The position numbers were made by a program, and so were the translations under genes. The notes under the pieces were generated by a model. The model was not told the DNA's origin, did no database searches, and worked only from the letters and a program-made list of their open reading frames with translations. A stretch of DNA of 53,754 bases from a virus. The stretch spans positions 1-53,754 of the IMG/VR virus record IMGVR_UViG_3300010885_066608; one strand, given 5' to 3'. This document shows, in pieces, positions 19,301-27,241 of the stretch. The number at the start of each line of letters is the position of its first letter. Position 1 is the first letter of the stretch.

Positions 19301-22300
19301 GTCAATCAGGCCAATCTACAACTTGAGCAAGATTTATTTGCGTTTGGGTTGATTGGCTTCCGCCCACGCCAATATATGGCTGATTTGAATTTGAATGACA
19401 TCAGTCAGGTCAATTTGTATCAACAGTTGATACGAGACAAAGGCACCATCAACAGTGTACGACTGTTGACCAACGCACAGTTGGACAACGAAACAGCACA
19501 GTATCAAGTATTTGAAAACTGGGGCATTTTGCGCGGAACCTATGGCGCCAATGCTGATCGCAGATACATTGAACTGCAACTCAACGAAGCACTGTTGACC
19601 TCAAACCCCAGCACAATACAAGTCATTGCACCTCAACAGACCAGCACAGCCGACCAAACTGTGTACTACAGCAGTCTTTGGAGTGAAAGTTACAAAGTAA
19701 CCAGCCCAGCTATATTTCCAACAACCACAGTGTCACATATCAATTCGGCACTGCCCAGTGCTGGATATGTGAATCTAGATGATGTTGATATCACTGTGTT
19801 TGATCTCGAAGGACAACTGGGCCTAGCCGATGGGGTATTGAACACCATCGGCATTGGTACCACGGTATGGGCTGCCAAAAGTACCACTTACGATTGGAAC
19901 ATATACCGAGCCAGCAAAGTGCCTGGTTTCATAAATTCTTCCACACCAAACCTCAACGGCACCACGATTATCACATTCAGCGAACCTCCGTTGTTGTCAG
20001 TAGGTGATGTGATCATCATACGATTCCTCAGCGACACCATAGATGGTGTTTATCGTGTGTTGTCTCGAGTTGGATTGACTTCGGTTGTTATAGCATTGTC
20101 CAGCACCAAAGCAGTGGTCAACGGTAGTGGCCTGGCATTCAGTCTGCAGACCATGCGTGTGTCACAGGCCAGCGATGTGGTCAATTTGCCTTATGTGAAT
20201 GACCTGATACCGGGCGCACGAGCCTGGATAGACGACAACGGCCAAGGTCTTTGGGAAGTGTTGGAAAAAACTGATCCGTTTGTGCCAGGCGCTGTGCTGA
20301 ATGCAGGTGCTCCTTACACTGGAGAACTGCTAGGAACCAGCCTAGCACAAGGCTATCAAAATCTCATGGCTCTGGTAGGAGCGCCCGGTTATGAAGGCTC
20401 TGGCGCACTTTACACCTATTTTAAGAATTATCAAAATGTCTACGAAGAACATGCAGTATTGACACTGGGTGCCACCGGTACTGCGGGTTACGGCAATGCT
20501 GTGGCCATCGGTTATCAAAACTGGGCCGTAGCCGGAGCCAGCGCAAGCCGGAGCAATCAGGGATATGCAGTGACCATTTATCGTCCGTCTGGCACCACTG
20601 CATTTGTACAACAGCAGTTGTTGACTTCGCCCGACGCTGATTTTTCCAATGCCAAGTTTGGTTATAGTATAGCCATCAGCCGCGACGAACGCTGGATGTA
20701 TATTTCGGCTCCAGGAAAAAACAAAGTATATGCATACGGTCGTGTGGATCAGCCCGAAGAAATAGCCAAATTTACCACAACAACTGGCCAAAGTTATGAT
20801 GTCACGGGCCTAATTGAATTTGATGATCCTACTCAATTGACTGTGGTGTTGAACAACCGACTGTTGACCTTGGATGTGGGCTACAGTGTGTTTGGCAATT
20901 TGATCACTTTGAATTCGGCACCACTTGCAGGATCAAAGTTGATTATCACACGTAAAACTGAAGAAACTATTACCGCAGACGGCTCTTCGTTCTACTTGAC
21001 AACGCCCCTGTATACCATAACCGATATCCAAAGTTTTTCAGTATATGTTGATGACGTCATACAGGTGCCTGATGTTGATTACACATTTAATAGTATGCTA
21101 TCGCGTCTGTTGTTTGCGTCACCTCCGGTTGTGGGGTCGGTCATTAAATTGTTTGCCAGCACTCATTGGAGATGGATTGAGCAAGTGATCACTGTACCTG
21201 GCCTAGGAGCCACAGCCAATTTTGGAAGTCAGATTGCCACCACCACAGATGGAAGACAACTCATAATTGGTGCCAGTGGTGCCAGCGCCAGCGCTGAATA
21301 TCCAGATGCCGGAGCAGTTTATGTGTTTGATCGCAGTGTCACACGATACATTGTCAGCAACACTGATCAATTTGTTTATGACTTGCCAGCAGGATTTCAA
21401 AATCCTGTGGCAGTGTTGTTGAACAATCAGTATCTAACCAATACAGAACAATACATTGACGGACAGTTTGCTGTTTCAGGAAACACTGTGGTACTGCAAG
21501 GTGTGACTTTGAACCTGGGCGACATACTAGAACTTGAAAGCAACATTTTTAAACAAGTACAAAAAATTGTACCAGAAGTGTTGTTTGATGAATCACAATT
21601 TGGCACCTCAGTTGATATTTGCCCGTTGAATTGCAGCATCTACACCGGGGCTCCGGGTGATGGATCTGTGCTGGCCAACGCTGGGTCTGTACAACGCAAT
21701 GTGAATCAAAGTCGCGTGTATGGAACTATTGCATCCACTGTGGTCAATCCCACGTTGACCGCTGGCAATACCATACGCATACAAGATACACCAGTGACAG
21801 TGCCAGCTGTACCCAATAACACTGTCACTGGCCTGGCTGTTGCTATACGCAACGCTGGCATACCTAATGTCACCGCAGTGGCCAGTGGTGGCCGATTGAC
21901 TATCAGTGTGATCAACACCAAAGCTGCTGACGAATTCAATCGACTGACTGTGTTGCCTGGCACCAGTGGCACGGCGTTTACTGATCTTGGTTTTGTGACC
22001 TATGCCTATACACAGTACATCAGCAGTCCCTATCCCACAGTGTCAGCCAATTTTGGATCTGCAATAAACATTGACACTTCGGCTGCAACGTTGGTAGTGG
22101 GAGCGCCACGCGGCACCTTGTTCGAACCAGAAATATTTGATGGTGGCGCCACATACTTTGATGATCGCAGTACCACATTCTTCTCAATCATAACACAAAG
22201 TGGTGTGGTTTATACTTTTGATTATCTGCCCAGTTCTACAGATTCTATTGCTGACCCAGGAAAATTTGTATTTGGACAACAAGTTTACAACAGTTCAGTA

Positions 22301-25300
22301 CAAGCATTGGAAACCTGGGGCACTGCGATTGATTATACCACTGGCATATTGTTGGTTGGTGGCCCCAAACATAACAATGTGGGTCGTGTGGGAGTGTTCA
22401 ACAACACAAACCAACTGCCAACCTGGCAAGTGATACATCAACAACAACCAGTGGTTGACGTGTACCTGTTGAACAGCGTCAACATGTATAACAAACTACA
22501 AAGTCCTGAAACTTATTTCTTTGACTTCTTTTATCCATTGCAGGGCAAAATACTAGGCGCAGCTCGTCAGAATATTAACTTTATTGGAGCCGTGGACCCA
22601 GCACAATACAACTCAGGCAATCACAACAACAATGGTAATTTCTGGGGCCGTGAACGTGTGGGCGAAATTTGGTGGAATACCATTGGTGCAAGGTTCATTG
22701 ACCCCAATCAAGATGACATTGTGTACGCCAGTCGTCGATGGGGACAACTGTTCCCTGGCAGTACCATTGATATTTTTCAATGGGTAGCCAGCTCGGTACC
22801 GCCCGATAATTATACCGGCGAAGGCATTGTGTACAATACCACCAGTTACACTGTTACGGCTCAGTTGAATATACAAGGTACATTTGAAACCACTTACTAT
22901 TTTTGGGTGACTGGGCTGACCACTATCAACACCGGTGCTGGAAAAACTCTCAGCACCACTGGTATAGCCAGATATATCTTAGATCCACGCAGCAGCGGAA
23001 TACCGTACATAGCAGCACTTAATGCCAGTACAGTGGCCATCTACAATGGTGCACAATATCTGTCGGCCAGTGACACTATACTGCATATAGACTTTTCGCA
23101 GACTTTGACCGACGCCAATGTACATAATGAATTCCAGTTGATTGCCGACGGCGATGCTCACAGTTTCTTGGTCAGCAACCTCTATCAGAAACTGCTGGAC
23201 AGTTTTGCTGGTTACAGCGCCAATGGTGCCTTGGTGCCGGATCCATATCTGAGTCCGGCCATGCAATACGGAGTGCAATTTAGTCCAAGACAAAGCATGT
23301 TTGTCAATCGTTTCTTGGCATTGCAAAACTACCTTACCAGAGCCAACAACATATTGGCTACCTTGCCCATTGTGGACCTTCGTAGATTTGCAATTCTAAA
23401 CTCCAGCGAACCAATTCCCAGTGCTACCAGTGAGGCCTACAATAGATTATTGACCAGTGTGGATCAATTGGCCTATCAGGATTTGGCACAAGTACCGGTA
23501 GGTTATCGATATCTAGTGACCGATGACAACAACTACAACGGGTCCTGGACCATTTACACAGTGATAGCAGAAGGCAGTTCAAAAGCTCTGCAACTGACTC
23601 GCATACAAAACTACAATACCACCTACTACTGGCATTATGTTGACTGGTATCAGGTAGGATATAATTCTTCAACGGCTGTGGTTGCACAGGTGCCAAACTA
23701 TGCCAGCTTGGCCACGTTGGATGTGGCCATTGGCAGCAGTGTACGAGTTGCGGCCAATTCACAGGGCAAATGGGAAATTTATCTCTATACTGGCGTTGGT
23801 TGGGACCGTGTGGGCCTACAGGATGGCACCATTGCGTTTGATGAAACATTGTGGGATTATTCAATTGGACGGTTTGGCTGGGACGCTGAAGTATATGATG
23901 CACAACGCTACGACCAAGAGCCTGCAATAGAAACACGCAATATTATCCAAGCTATCAACTATGAACTGTTTACCAATGATTTGGCCATATATCGCAATGA
24001 ACTGTTGATATTGATGTTTGAATTCATTATGACCGAGCAAGAAGCACCGCCCTGGTTAAACAAAACCAGTTTGATTGATGTTCGCCACGACATACGAGCG
24101 TTGTTGCCCTACCAGGTGTATCGTCAAGACAATCAAACTTTTGTAGAAAATTACATACAAGAAATAAAGCCCTATCATGTGCAGATCAAGAATTTCAATT
24201 TGGTCTACAATGGGTTGACTTTGTATCCAGGTACACTGACTGATTTTGACTGCCCGGCATATTATGACACTACGCTACAGCAACCACAGTATGTGAGTCC
24301 GGTGCTGTTGCCATATACCAAAAGCACCGCAAGTGGAACAGGAACAGCCAGTGACATTGTCGACACTGCCAGCAACGCAGAAATTTGGTCCACTACACCT
24401 TGGCAAGATTGGTACAACCATTATCTATTGACCTTGCAGTCAGTTTTGGTCACTGTTGGCGGCACAGGCTACACCAGCGTTCCTGATGTAATTATTGGGC
24501 AACAGTGGGAAGCCGAAACCGACTACACCATTGGTCAACAAATTTTCTATGGAACCAATCTTTATACTGTGGTCATTGCCGGTACTTCGGGAGTCACAGC
24601 GCCAACATTTACCACCGGCAGTCAGACCAATGGTTCTGCTACATTGGCCTATGCTGGCACACCAGCTGTGTGCCTGGCACAAATTAATTCGCAATTACGT
24701 GTGATTGCTATCACGGTGGTCAATGAAGGATCCGGTTATACCACAACTCCGCCAATTACCTTGATCAACGGCGGCGGGTCAGGTGCACAGGCTTCGGCCA
24801 TTATGGGCAACAGTTTGGTACGTAACATAAACATGACCATCAAGTATGACCGCTATGAATACGTCAGTGCTATCACTGATTGGAGTTATCTGGTGGCCAG
24901 TTATCCAGCCGACACTCGAGTACGGCACCTGGACACAGTATGGCAGGCCAATGAGACCGTGACCAATGCTCCGGTGATTACCACAGCCACTGGATCCGCT
25001 GGATCATATCAATTGACACTGGCATCCTCAACTGGCCTTGGCACCGGATTGATTGTGACTGGATTTGGTATTCCCAGCGGAACTATTATTTCTCAGTACA
25101 ACAATGGCAACAATGTGATCTCTCTCAGTCAGGCCTTGTTAGTATCTGTTACCAATGAATATGCCAGCATTTACGATCCGTTTATATTTGAGCAATGGAC
25201 TCCAGTAACTGCCGGCACACTCAGTGGAGTTGACCGTACACAGGGTTACTATTTGCCAACTGCCAACCAACCGGGCCGTAATTTGCCACTGTTGATTGAT

Positions 25301-26410
25301 GGTCTTGATTATCCAGGAGTGCAAGTTTCTGGAGTAAATTTTGCAGCCAGTGGCGGGTTCAGTGTTGACAATTATGATGCTAGTCCGTACGATGTTGGAG
25401 GCAGTGTTACCAGCAGTCTGTTGTTGGACGCTGTGTATTCTAGCGAGTACACTGATGTATTCTTGGGTACCAGACCCACAGATATCAATGTTGATGGTGG
25501 TGGGTACATTGATGTTTTCAGCAGTTATGCGCCAGAAGAATTGGTACCTGGCAGCGAATTTGATACTTTGGACTTCCTAGTGCTCACAGACGATGGCTCT
25601 CCTGAATTCCGTATATTCCAAGACATGCGTGGAACTCAGGCCACCTATCGTGTTACTGTTGCCAGTACTACAGAATTAACAGAACCAGTTGGCATGGCTG
25701 ATGACATTATCCATGTGGTCAATGCATCGGCACTGGGAGAACCAAACTTTGCTGCTAATTTCAACATCACTTTTGATTATCATATTGGAGACGTGGTCAT
25801 ATATGGCGGCAACTACTATCGATGTATTGCTGACACTACCGGAACCTTGCCAACCAATACCAACTATTGGGAACTGACATTGGGCAGTGCCAACATTTGG
25901 GGAGTGTTGATGATAGGTGCCGAGCGTATCCTGTATCGACATAGAGATGTTGTTGCCAACACAGTCAGCGGCCTATTGCGCGGCACCGCAGGAACAGCCA
26001 TTGCCGACCACACAACTGGAGATCTGGTGTACAATACCGGGCGCGACAATCTTTTGCCGTTGATGTGCCAAAATTATATTGAATCTAACCTGACTTATCC
26101 ATTGGAACCCGGAGTAAATTCGGGAGATGGTACCACAACTGAATTTGTAACCGAAATTGATATCAGCCAGGTTCCGAGTGGTGTGCGTGATCGAGCAGTG
26201 GAAGTGTACCTAGGCGGCACACTGCTACAAAGCGGATACACCATAACTGATGATGCTCCGGTCACAGTGACTTTTGATGCTGTGCCGCCATTGGGAGTCG
26301 AAGTGGCCATTCAAGTACGTCGAGCACATACCTGGTACAATGTAGCTACTCCGGAGTTGCCTTTGAGCCAAACAGACACTCAGTGTGCAAGGTTTTTACG
26401 AGGTCAATAA
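13367..26410 (+). CDS. Giant modular virion structural protein (4347 residues), baseplate wedge or proximal fibre
   Basis: A single uninterrupted 13-kb reading frame takes 24 percent of the window. The N-terminus (SVDFLPEIFQTSTNRQILSA, then IQGFVGRKVGPGVQPNDSYV) marks a family seen next to gp6 in marine T4-like phages, in the place of T4 gp7. Modules I can make out: a cupredoxin-like pair with LVRGGTYTF and LVRGNTYTF (about 173-300) that lacks the usual His/Cys copper ligands; a Trp-rich segment GAWRGIYQYFYDTPTPQTTP and LGFSQQPSWW (about 1400); a chitin-binding-like segment near 1915; seven FG-GAP-like repeats (2321-3012); GYTSVPxV/GYTTTPP repeats around further chitin-binding-like segments near 3714 and 4138; and at least six beta-sandwich modules of the type VxVNxxxQxxxYxV...GDxIxI. 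Composition is dominated by Asn, Thr, Tyr, Val and Ser, as usual for adhesive virion proteins. Role inferred: baseplate periphery or receptor contact. Confidence 0.85.
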   Translation: MANPRSVDFLPEIFQTSTNRQILSATLDQLIQEPSLKRIQGFVGRKVGPGVQPNDSYVSETTATRANYQLEPGIVQTDPTNSRKIVDAITYPGITDALAVQGGITSSADQLYTSEYYAWDPFVDFDKYVNYAQYYWLPAGPDSVDVYSGGVPVTDNYVVTRANGVYTFSGVSETNPNLTLVRGGTYTFQVAQNTSEAANFRVSTTGTSAWVIDYVNNPTLTLVRGNTYTFTMVPQTPISFYIKTQQTLGINNLYNTGVTNNGSATGTITFTVPQDAPNTLYYNSATQMNMQGTFVIVDATPGTGPGFWIQTDPGVTGAIPSTPNISGRLGTVNGVTNNGYDLGTITFEVPYSNAQDFYYELPLISYNNGRVDLVTNLQFDQINNVFVDQFLLDNPGGIDGITNLNGRTLIFTEPNPDPTDGGWFGISQYDPLTETPANNGQSGSYDSLLFDETTPITNVAIQRSVWQVRYTTPDGGGAPYMTLTSVAPIENLTKFSIQFGAVYSNTGWYKDNEGAFQEIPLLAAIRSTLFYQDGTDPEIFGEIRLIDQSASSTLDIDAIIGQKQYVSPNGVTFTNGLKVQFIGSTSPASYENNSYYVEGVGTAIQLLPVTNFVTPETYTQSGSVPYDSTRYDVGNYDASLNQPIQKDYLTINRASPDLNPWTRSNRWFHFSVLEQTAAYNNVTLVIDNVARAIRPILEYRAGTKLFNFGTAGLEPVDVIDFSPTNALADINGLTGYSINGYTFINGSRVIFAADVDPDVRDQIYVVEFITPDTVPPTGTQPVIRLVPVSDIPILVNNTVVCLSGNTQQGLSFYFDGVEWQQSQQKTKANQAPYFDIYNIDGVSLTDPVVYPSSNFRGCKLFSYATGNSTNDSELGFAIRYLSLANIGDIVFDNNLYVDTFVYTVNGISYTENVSIGFARQYSDRTNYVKELGWQTAAVPSRSRQQFQFSYNGFPLQLDIATLPDRVVPSVQLFVNGEFQEPYKYTVNTTAISTTITFSTATYNNGTAFANGDIIEVAVLSDQTSQVGFYEVPLNLENNALNVNSSYVTLGTARTHYESICENLLSLVGPINGSNNSRDLGNIIPYGDNIVQNSSPLTLTGYFLRSNKYNIFDALSYNSREYEQYKAQLLNAAVTADYTNYTIPNMLTAVVTRLIAGRNSINPFYWSDMLPANTSYTTVASTWTNISTTTFNLNNVYNFTSSNYQSVLVYINDVIQQSGYDYVVSADTPTLTLTQSPNIGDVIVIQEYAITYGTFVPNTPTKLGLYPAFRPQIYLDTTYITPAFVILGHDGSKTIAFGDFRDQLLLEFETRIFNNLKIKSAVPLNLVDVVPGQFRTNTGYSLGDINQILAPSFLSWLGWNKLTYSSQDFIAGNQFTWNYNGSGNRISSTTELTESPLPVGAWRGIYQYFYDTPTPQTTPWEMLGFSQQPSWWVSTYGPAPYTSGNLVLWDDLALGRVADPAGMYYKPRYARPGLQQVIPVDDQGNLLSPFISVVGLWDSSQFQKSWVFGDEGPVEYSWRTSSAYPFAVMRLLALTRPAEFFSLFADRDLYKYDTEVDQYLYNQRYRLDANGLEIYGNGVSKASYIDWIVDYNQQLGINSTTQLTADLKLLDVRLCYRMGTFTDKQYLEIYAEKSSPKSTNSTLLIPDNSYNLLVYKNQPFNQVLYSSLVVQVVDAGYLVTGYSISNPYFNILASRTTGVTRTLSSGGTTVTVPATYTDNIVQVPYGYVFTNYNMVVDFILSYGAFLESQGLVFDTRENGYTLSWGQMAQEFLYWANQGWGTGAVINLNPTATQLTIVTPGSIIDSLVIQTPENIILDQNRTTIPAKELVINREGNSFKAMTLNSQFISYMALRFTNYESLVILDNVSLFNDLIYDPATGARQYRVIVSAAVTAEWNGQLDAQGFIYNNPQTVKQWEPLKKYSKGEIVIYKNSYWQAANIVQPSNQFNKNNWLPSNYTKIEQGLLQNLALQSNQLANSYDVNQANLQLEQDLFAFGLIGFRPRQYMADLNLNDISQVNLYQQLIRDKGTINSVRLLTNAQLDNETAQYQVFENWGILRGTYGANADRRYIELQLNEALLTSNPSTIQVIAPQQTSTADQTVYYSSLWSESYKVTSPAIFPTTTVSHINSALPSAGYVNLDDVDITVFDLEGQLGLADGVLNTIGIGTTVWAAKSTTYDWNIYRASKVPGFINSSTPNLNGTTIITFSEPPLLSVGDVIIIRFLSDTIDGVYRVLSRVGLTSVVIALSSTKAVVNGSGLAFSLQTMRVSQASDVVNLPYVNDLIPGARAWIDDNGQGLWEVLEKTDPFVPGAVLNAGAPYTGELLGTSLAQGYQNLMALVGAPGYEGSGALYTYFKNYQNVYEEHAVLTLGATGTAGYGNAVAIGYQNWAVAGASASRSNQGYAVTIYRPSGTTAFVQQQLLTSPDADFSNAKFGYSIAISRDERWMYISAPGKNKVYAYGRVDQPEEIAKFTTTTGQSYDVTGLIEFDDPTQLTVVLNNRLLTLDVGYSVFGNLITLNSAPLAGSKLIITRKTEETITADGSSFYLTTPLYTITDIQSFSVYVDDVIQVPDVDYTFNSMLSRLLFASPPVVGSVIKLFASTHWRWIEQVITVPGLGATANFGSQIATTTDGRQLIIGASGASASAEYPDAGAVYVFDRSVTRYIVSNTDQFVYDLPAGFQNPVAVLLNNQYLTNTEQYIDGQFAVSGNTVVLQGVTLNLGDILELESNIFKQVQKIVPEVLFDESQFGTSVDICPLNCSIYTGAPGDGSVLANAGSVQRNVNQSRVYGTIASTVVNPTLTAGNTIRIQDTPVTVPAVPNNTVTGLAVAIRNAGIPNVTAVASGGRLTISVINTKAADEFNRLTVLPGTSGTAFTDLGFVTYAYTQYISSPYPTVSANFGSAINIDTSAATLVVGAPRGTLFEPEIFDGGATYFDDRSTTFFSIITQSGVVYTFDYLPSSTDSIADPGKFVFGQQVYNSSVQALETWGTAIDYTTGILLVGGPKHNNVGRVGVFNNTNQLPTWQVIHQQQPVVDVYLLNSVNMYNKLQSPETYFFDFFYPLQGKILGAARQNINFIGAVDPAQYNSGNHNNNGNFWGRERVGEIWWNTIGARFIDPNQDDIVYASRRWGQLFPGSTIDIFQWVASSVPPDNYTGEGIVYNTTSYTVTAQLNIQGTFETTYYFWVTGLTTINTGAGKTLSTTGIARYILDPRSSGIPYIAALNASTVAIYNGAQYLSASDTILHIDFSQTLTDANVHNEFQLIADGDAHSFLVSNLYQKLLDSFAGYSANGALVPDPYLSPAMQYGVQFSPRQSMFVNRFLALQNYLTRANNILATLPIVDLRRFAILNSSEPIPSATSEAYNRLLTSVDQLAYQDLAQVPVGYRYLVTDDNNYNGSWTIYTVIAEGSSKALQLTRIQNYNTTYYWHYVDWYQVGYNSSTAVVAQVPNYASLATLDVAIGSSVRVAANSQGKWEIYLYTGVGWDRVGLQDGTIAFDETLWDYSIGRFGWDAEVYDAQRYDQEPAIETRNIIQAINYELFTNDLAIYRNELLILMFEFIMTEQEAPPWLNKTSLIDVRHDIRALLPYQVYRQDNQTFVENYIQEIKPYHVQIKNFNLVYNGLTLYPGTLTDFDCPAYYDTTLQQPQYVSPVLLPYTKSTASGTGTASDIVDTASNAEIWSTTPWQDWYNHYLLTLQSVLVTVGGTGYTSVPDVIIGQQWEAETDYTIGQQIFYGTNLYTVVIAGTSGVTAPTFTTGSQTNGSATLAYAGTPAVCLAQINSQLRVIAITVVNEGSGYTTTPPITLINGGGSGAQASAIMGNSLVRNINMTIKYDRYEYVSAITDWSYLVASYPADTRVRHLDTVWQANETVTNAPVITTATGSAGSYQLTLASSTGLGTGLIVTGFGIPSGTIISQYNNGNNVISLSQALLVSVTNEYASIYDPFIFEQWTPVTAGTLSGVDRTQGYYLPTANQPGRNLPLLIDGLDYPGVQVSGVNFAASGGFSVDNYDASPYDVGGSVTSSLLLDAVYSSEYTDVFLGTRPTDINVDGGGYIDVFSSYAPEELVPGSEFDTLDFLVLTDDGSPEFRIFQDMRGTQATYRVTVASTTELTEPVGMADDIIHVVNASALGEPNFAANFNITFDYHIGDVVIYGGNYYRCIADTTGTLPTNTNYWELTLGSANIWGVLMIGAERILYRHRDVVANTVSGLLRGTAGTAIADHTTGDLVYNTGRDNLLPLMCQNYIESNLTYPLEPGVNSGDGTTTEFVTEIDISQVPSGVRDRAVEVYLGGTLLQSGYTITDDAPVTVTFDAVPPLGVEVAIQVRRAHTWYNVATPELPLSQTDTQCARFLRGQ
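20332..22403 (+). repeat. Seven FG-GAP-like repeats (integrin-type beta-propeller) inside the giant protein
   Basis: Seven diverged protein repeats follow the FG-GAP pattern (FGxxIA, then a short strand, then GAPG, then GxVYVY). Examples are LMALVGAPGYEGSGALYTYF, WAVAGASASRSNQGYAVTIY, FGYSIAISRDERWMYISAPG, LIIGASGASASAEYPDAGAV, FGTSVDICPLNCSIYTGAPG, NFGSAINIDTSAATLVVGAP and WGTAIDYTTGILLVGGPKHN. Approximate residues are 2321, 2375, 2430, 2617, 2744, 2894 and 2983. Seven is the blade number of integrin alpha propellers. Long inserts separate repeats 2 to 5. DNA identity between copies is low, so this is a domain repeat, not a recent duplication. Confidence 0.7.
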
Positions 26411-26429
26411 ACACTGGTAAATAACATAT

Positions 26430-26576
26430 ATGCAAAAAAACAATCAACCAACAACAGCAGTCAACCCCGGGGTTGCGCCCAAACGCCCCAATGAAACTGG
26501 CAGCGTTCGTGTGGAAGGATTTGTCAAAATATTTGATCCTAAAACCAAAGAAGTATTTGTGGAGAAACGAGCATGA
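26430..26576 (+). CDS. 48-residue micro-gene sharing its core with the next gene
   Basis: ATG at 26430 to TGA at 26574-26576, 48 residues. A basic, Asn/Pro-rich first half leads to VRVEGFVKIFDPKTKEVFVE, which closely matches IEGFVKIFDPNSGEVLVDKK at the start of the next gene. The two overlap by ATGA, so translation is probably coupled. The TAAATA at 26418-26423 lies just upstream, too close to leave a normal leader. It is either a small virion protein made from the strand pair at the neighbour's N-terminus, or the remnant of a tandem duplication. Retention of an open frame and the coupling favour a real gene. Confidence 0.6.
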   Translation: MQKNNQPTTAVNPGVAPKRPNETGSVRVEGFVKIFDPKTKEVFVEKRA

Positions 26577-27190
26577 TCCAGCCAGGTCTAGCCAAAATTG
26601 AAGGGTTTGTCAAAATCTTCGATCCCAATTCGGGCGAAGTTTTGGTAGACAAGAAAAATGCCATACACTACGAAAACATCAGTATTGCCATGGCTCGTAC
26701 CTTGAGCAACCGCACATCTGCGCAAGGCGGCGGTTGGATCTACGAAATGGCGTTTGGCAACGGTGGATCCAGTGTGGATCCCACCGGTGTAATCACCTAT
26801 TTGCCGCCCAACACCACTGGTCAAAATGCTGACCTCTACAACGAAACTTATGCCAAGGTAGTAGATGACAACAGTGCTGCTGACACTGATCCCAACAACA
26901 ACTACATGACTGTGATACACACCACCGGTAAAGTATACACCGACATTGTGGTTACCTGTTTGTTAGATTACGGCGAGCCGCCCGGACAACAGGCGTTTGA
27001 CAACAGCACCAATTTCAACGGCGAATATGTGTTTGATGAGCTGGGCCTCAAAAGCTGGGCCGGCAGTGCCAGCGAACTGTTGTTGATTACCCATGTGATT
27101 TTTCACCCGGTTCAAAAGAGCTTGAACCGTCAGATACAAATAGAGTATACTCTGCGTATACAGACTCTTACTAACCTAAGTGCTGCATAA
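26573..27190 (+). CDS. Virion structural protein (fibre/neck-associated), unknown function
   Basis: 205 residues. It starts with KIEGFVKIFDPNSGEVLVDK, then NAIHYENISIAMARTLSNR, a Gly-rich IYEMAFGNGGSSVDPTGVI, and ends in alternating strands (FNGEYVFDELGLKS, LLLITHVIFHPVQKSLNRQI, EYTLRIQTL). I recall this protein type among structural genes of marine T4-like phages, without a proven function. It is coupled to the preceding 48-residue gene, and its stop codon lies inside a CATAAATA late-promoter match that would serve the next gene. No catalytic residues can be argued. Role in tail fibre assembly is inferred from position only. Confidence 0.65.
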   Translation: MIQPGLAKIEGFVKIFDPNSGEVLVDKKNAIHYENISIAMARTLSNRTSAQGGGWIYEMAFGNGGSSVDPTGVITYLPPNTTGQNADLYNETYAKVVDDNSAADTDPNNNYMTVIHTTGKVYTDIVVTCLLDYGEPPGQQAFDNSTNFNGEYVFDELGLKSWAGSASELLLITHVIFHPVQKSLNRQIQIEYTLRIQTLTNLSAA

Positions 27191-27218
27191 ATATGGGTAT
27201 ATTAAGGCAACATAAATA
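27186..27218 (+). promoter_or_regulatory. Two tandem T4-type late promoters (CATAAATA) before the fibre gene
   Basis: CATAAATA occurs twice, at 27186-27193 and 27211-27218, 25 bp apart, in front of the gene at 27242. The second is followed by AGGACGGAG (27224-27232), a strong ribosome binding site nine bases before the ATG. Doubling of the core suggests high late expression of the fibre-like protein. Confidence 0.7.
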
Positions 27219-27241
27219 ACATTAGGACGGAGTAAACAAGA

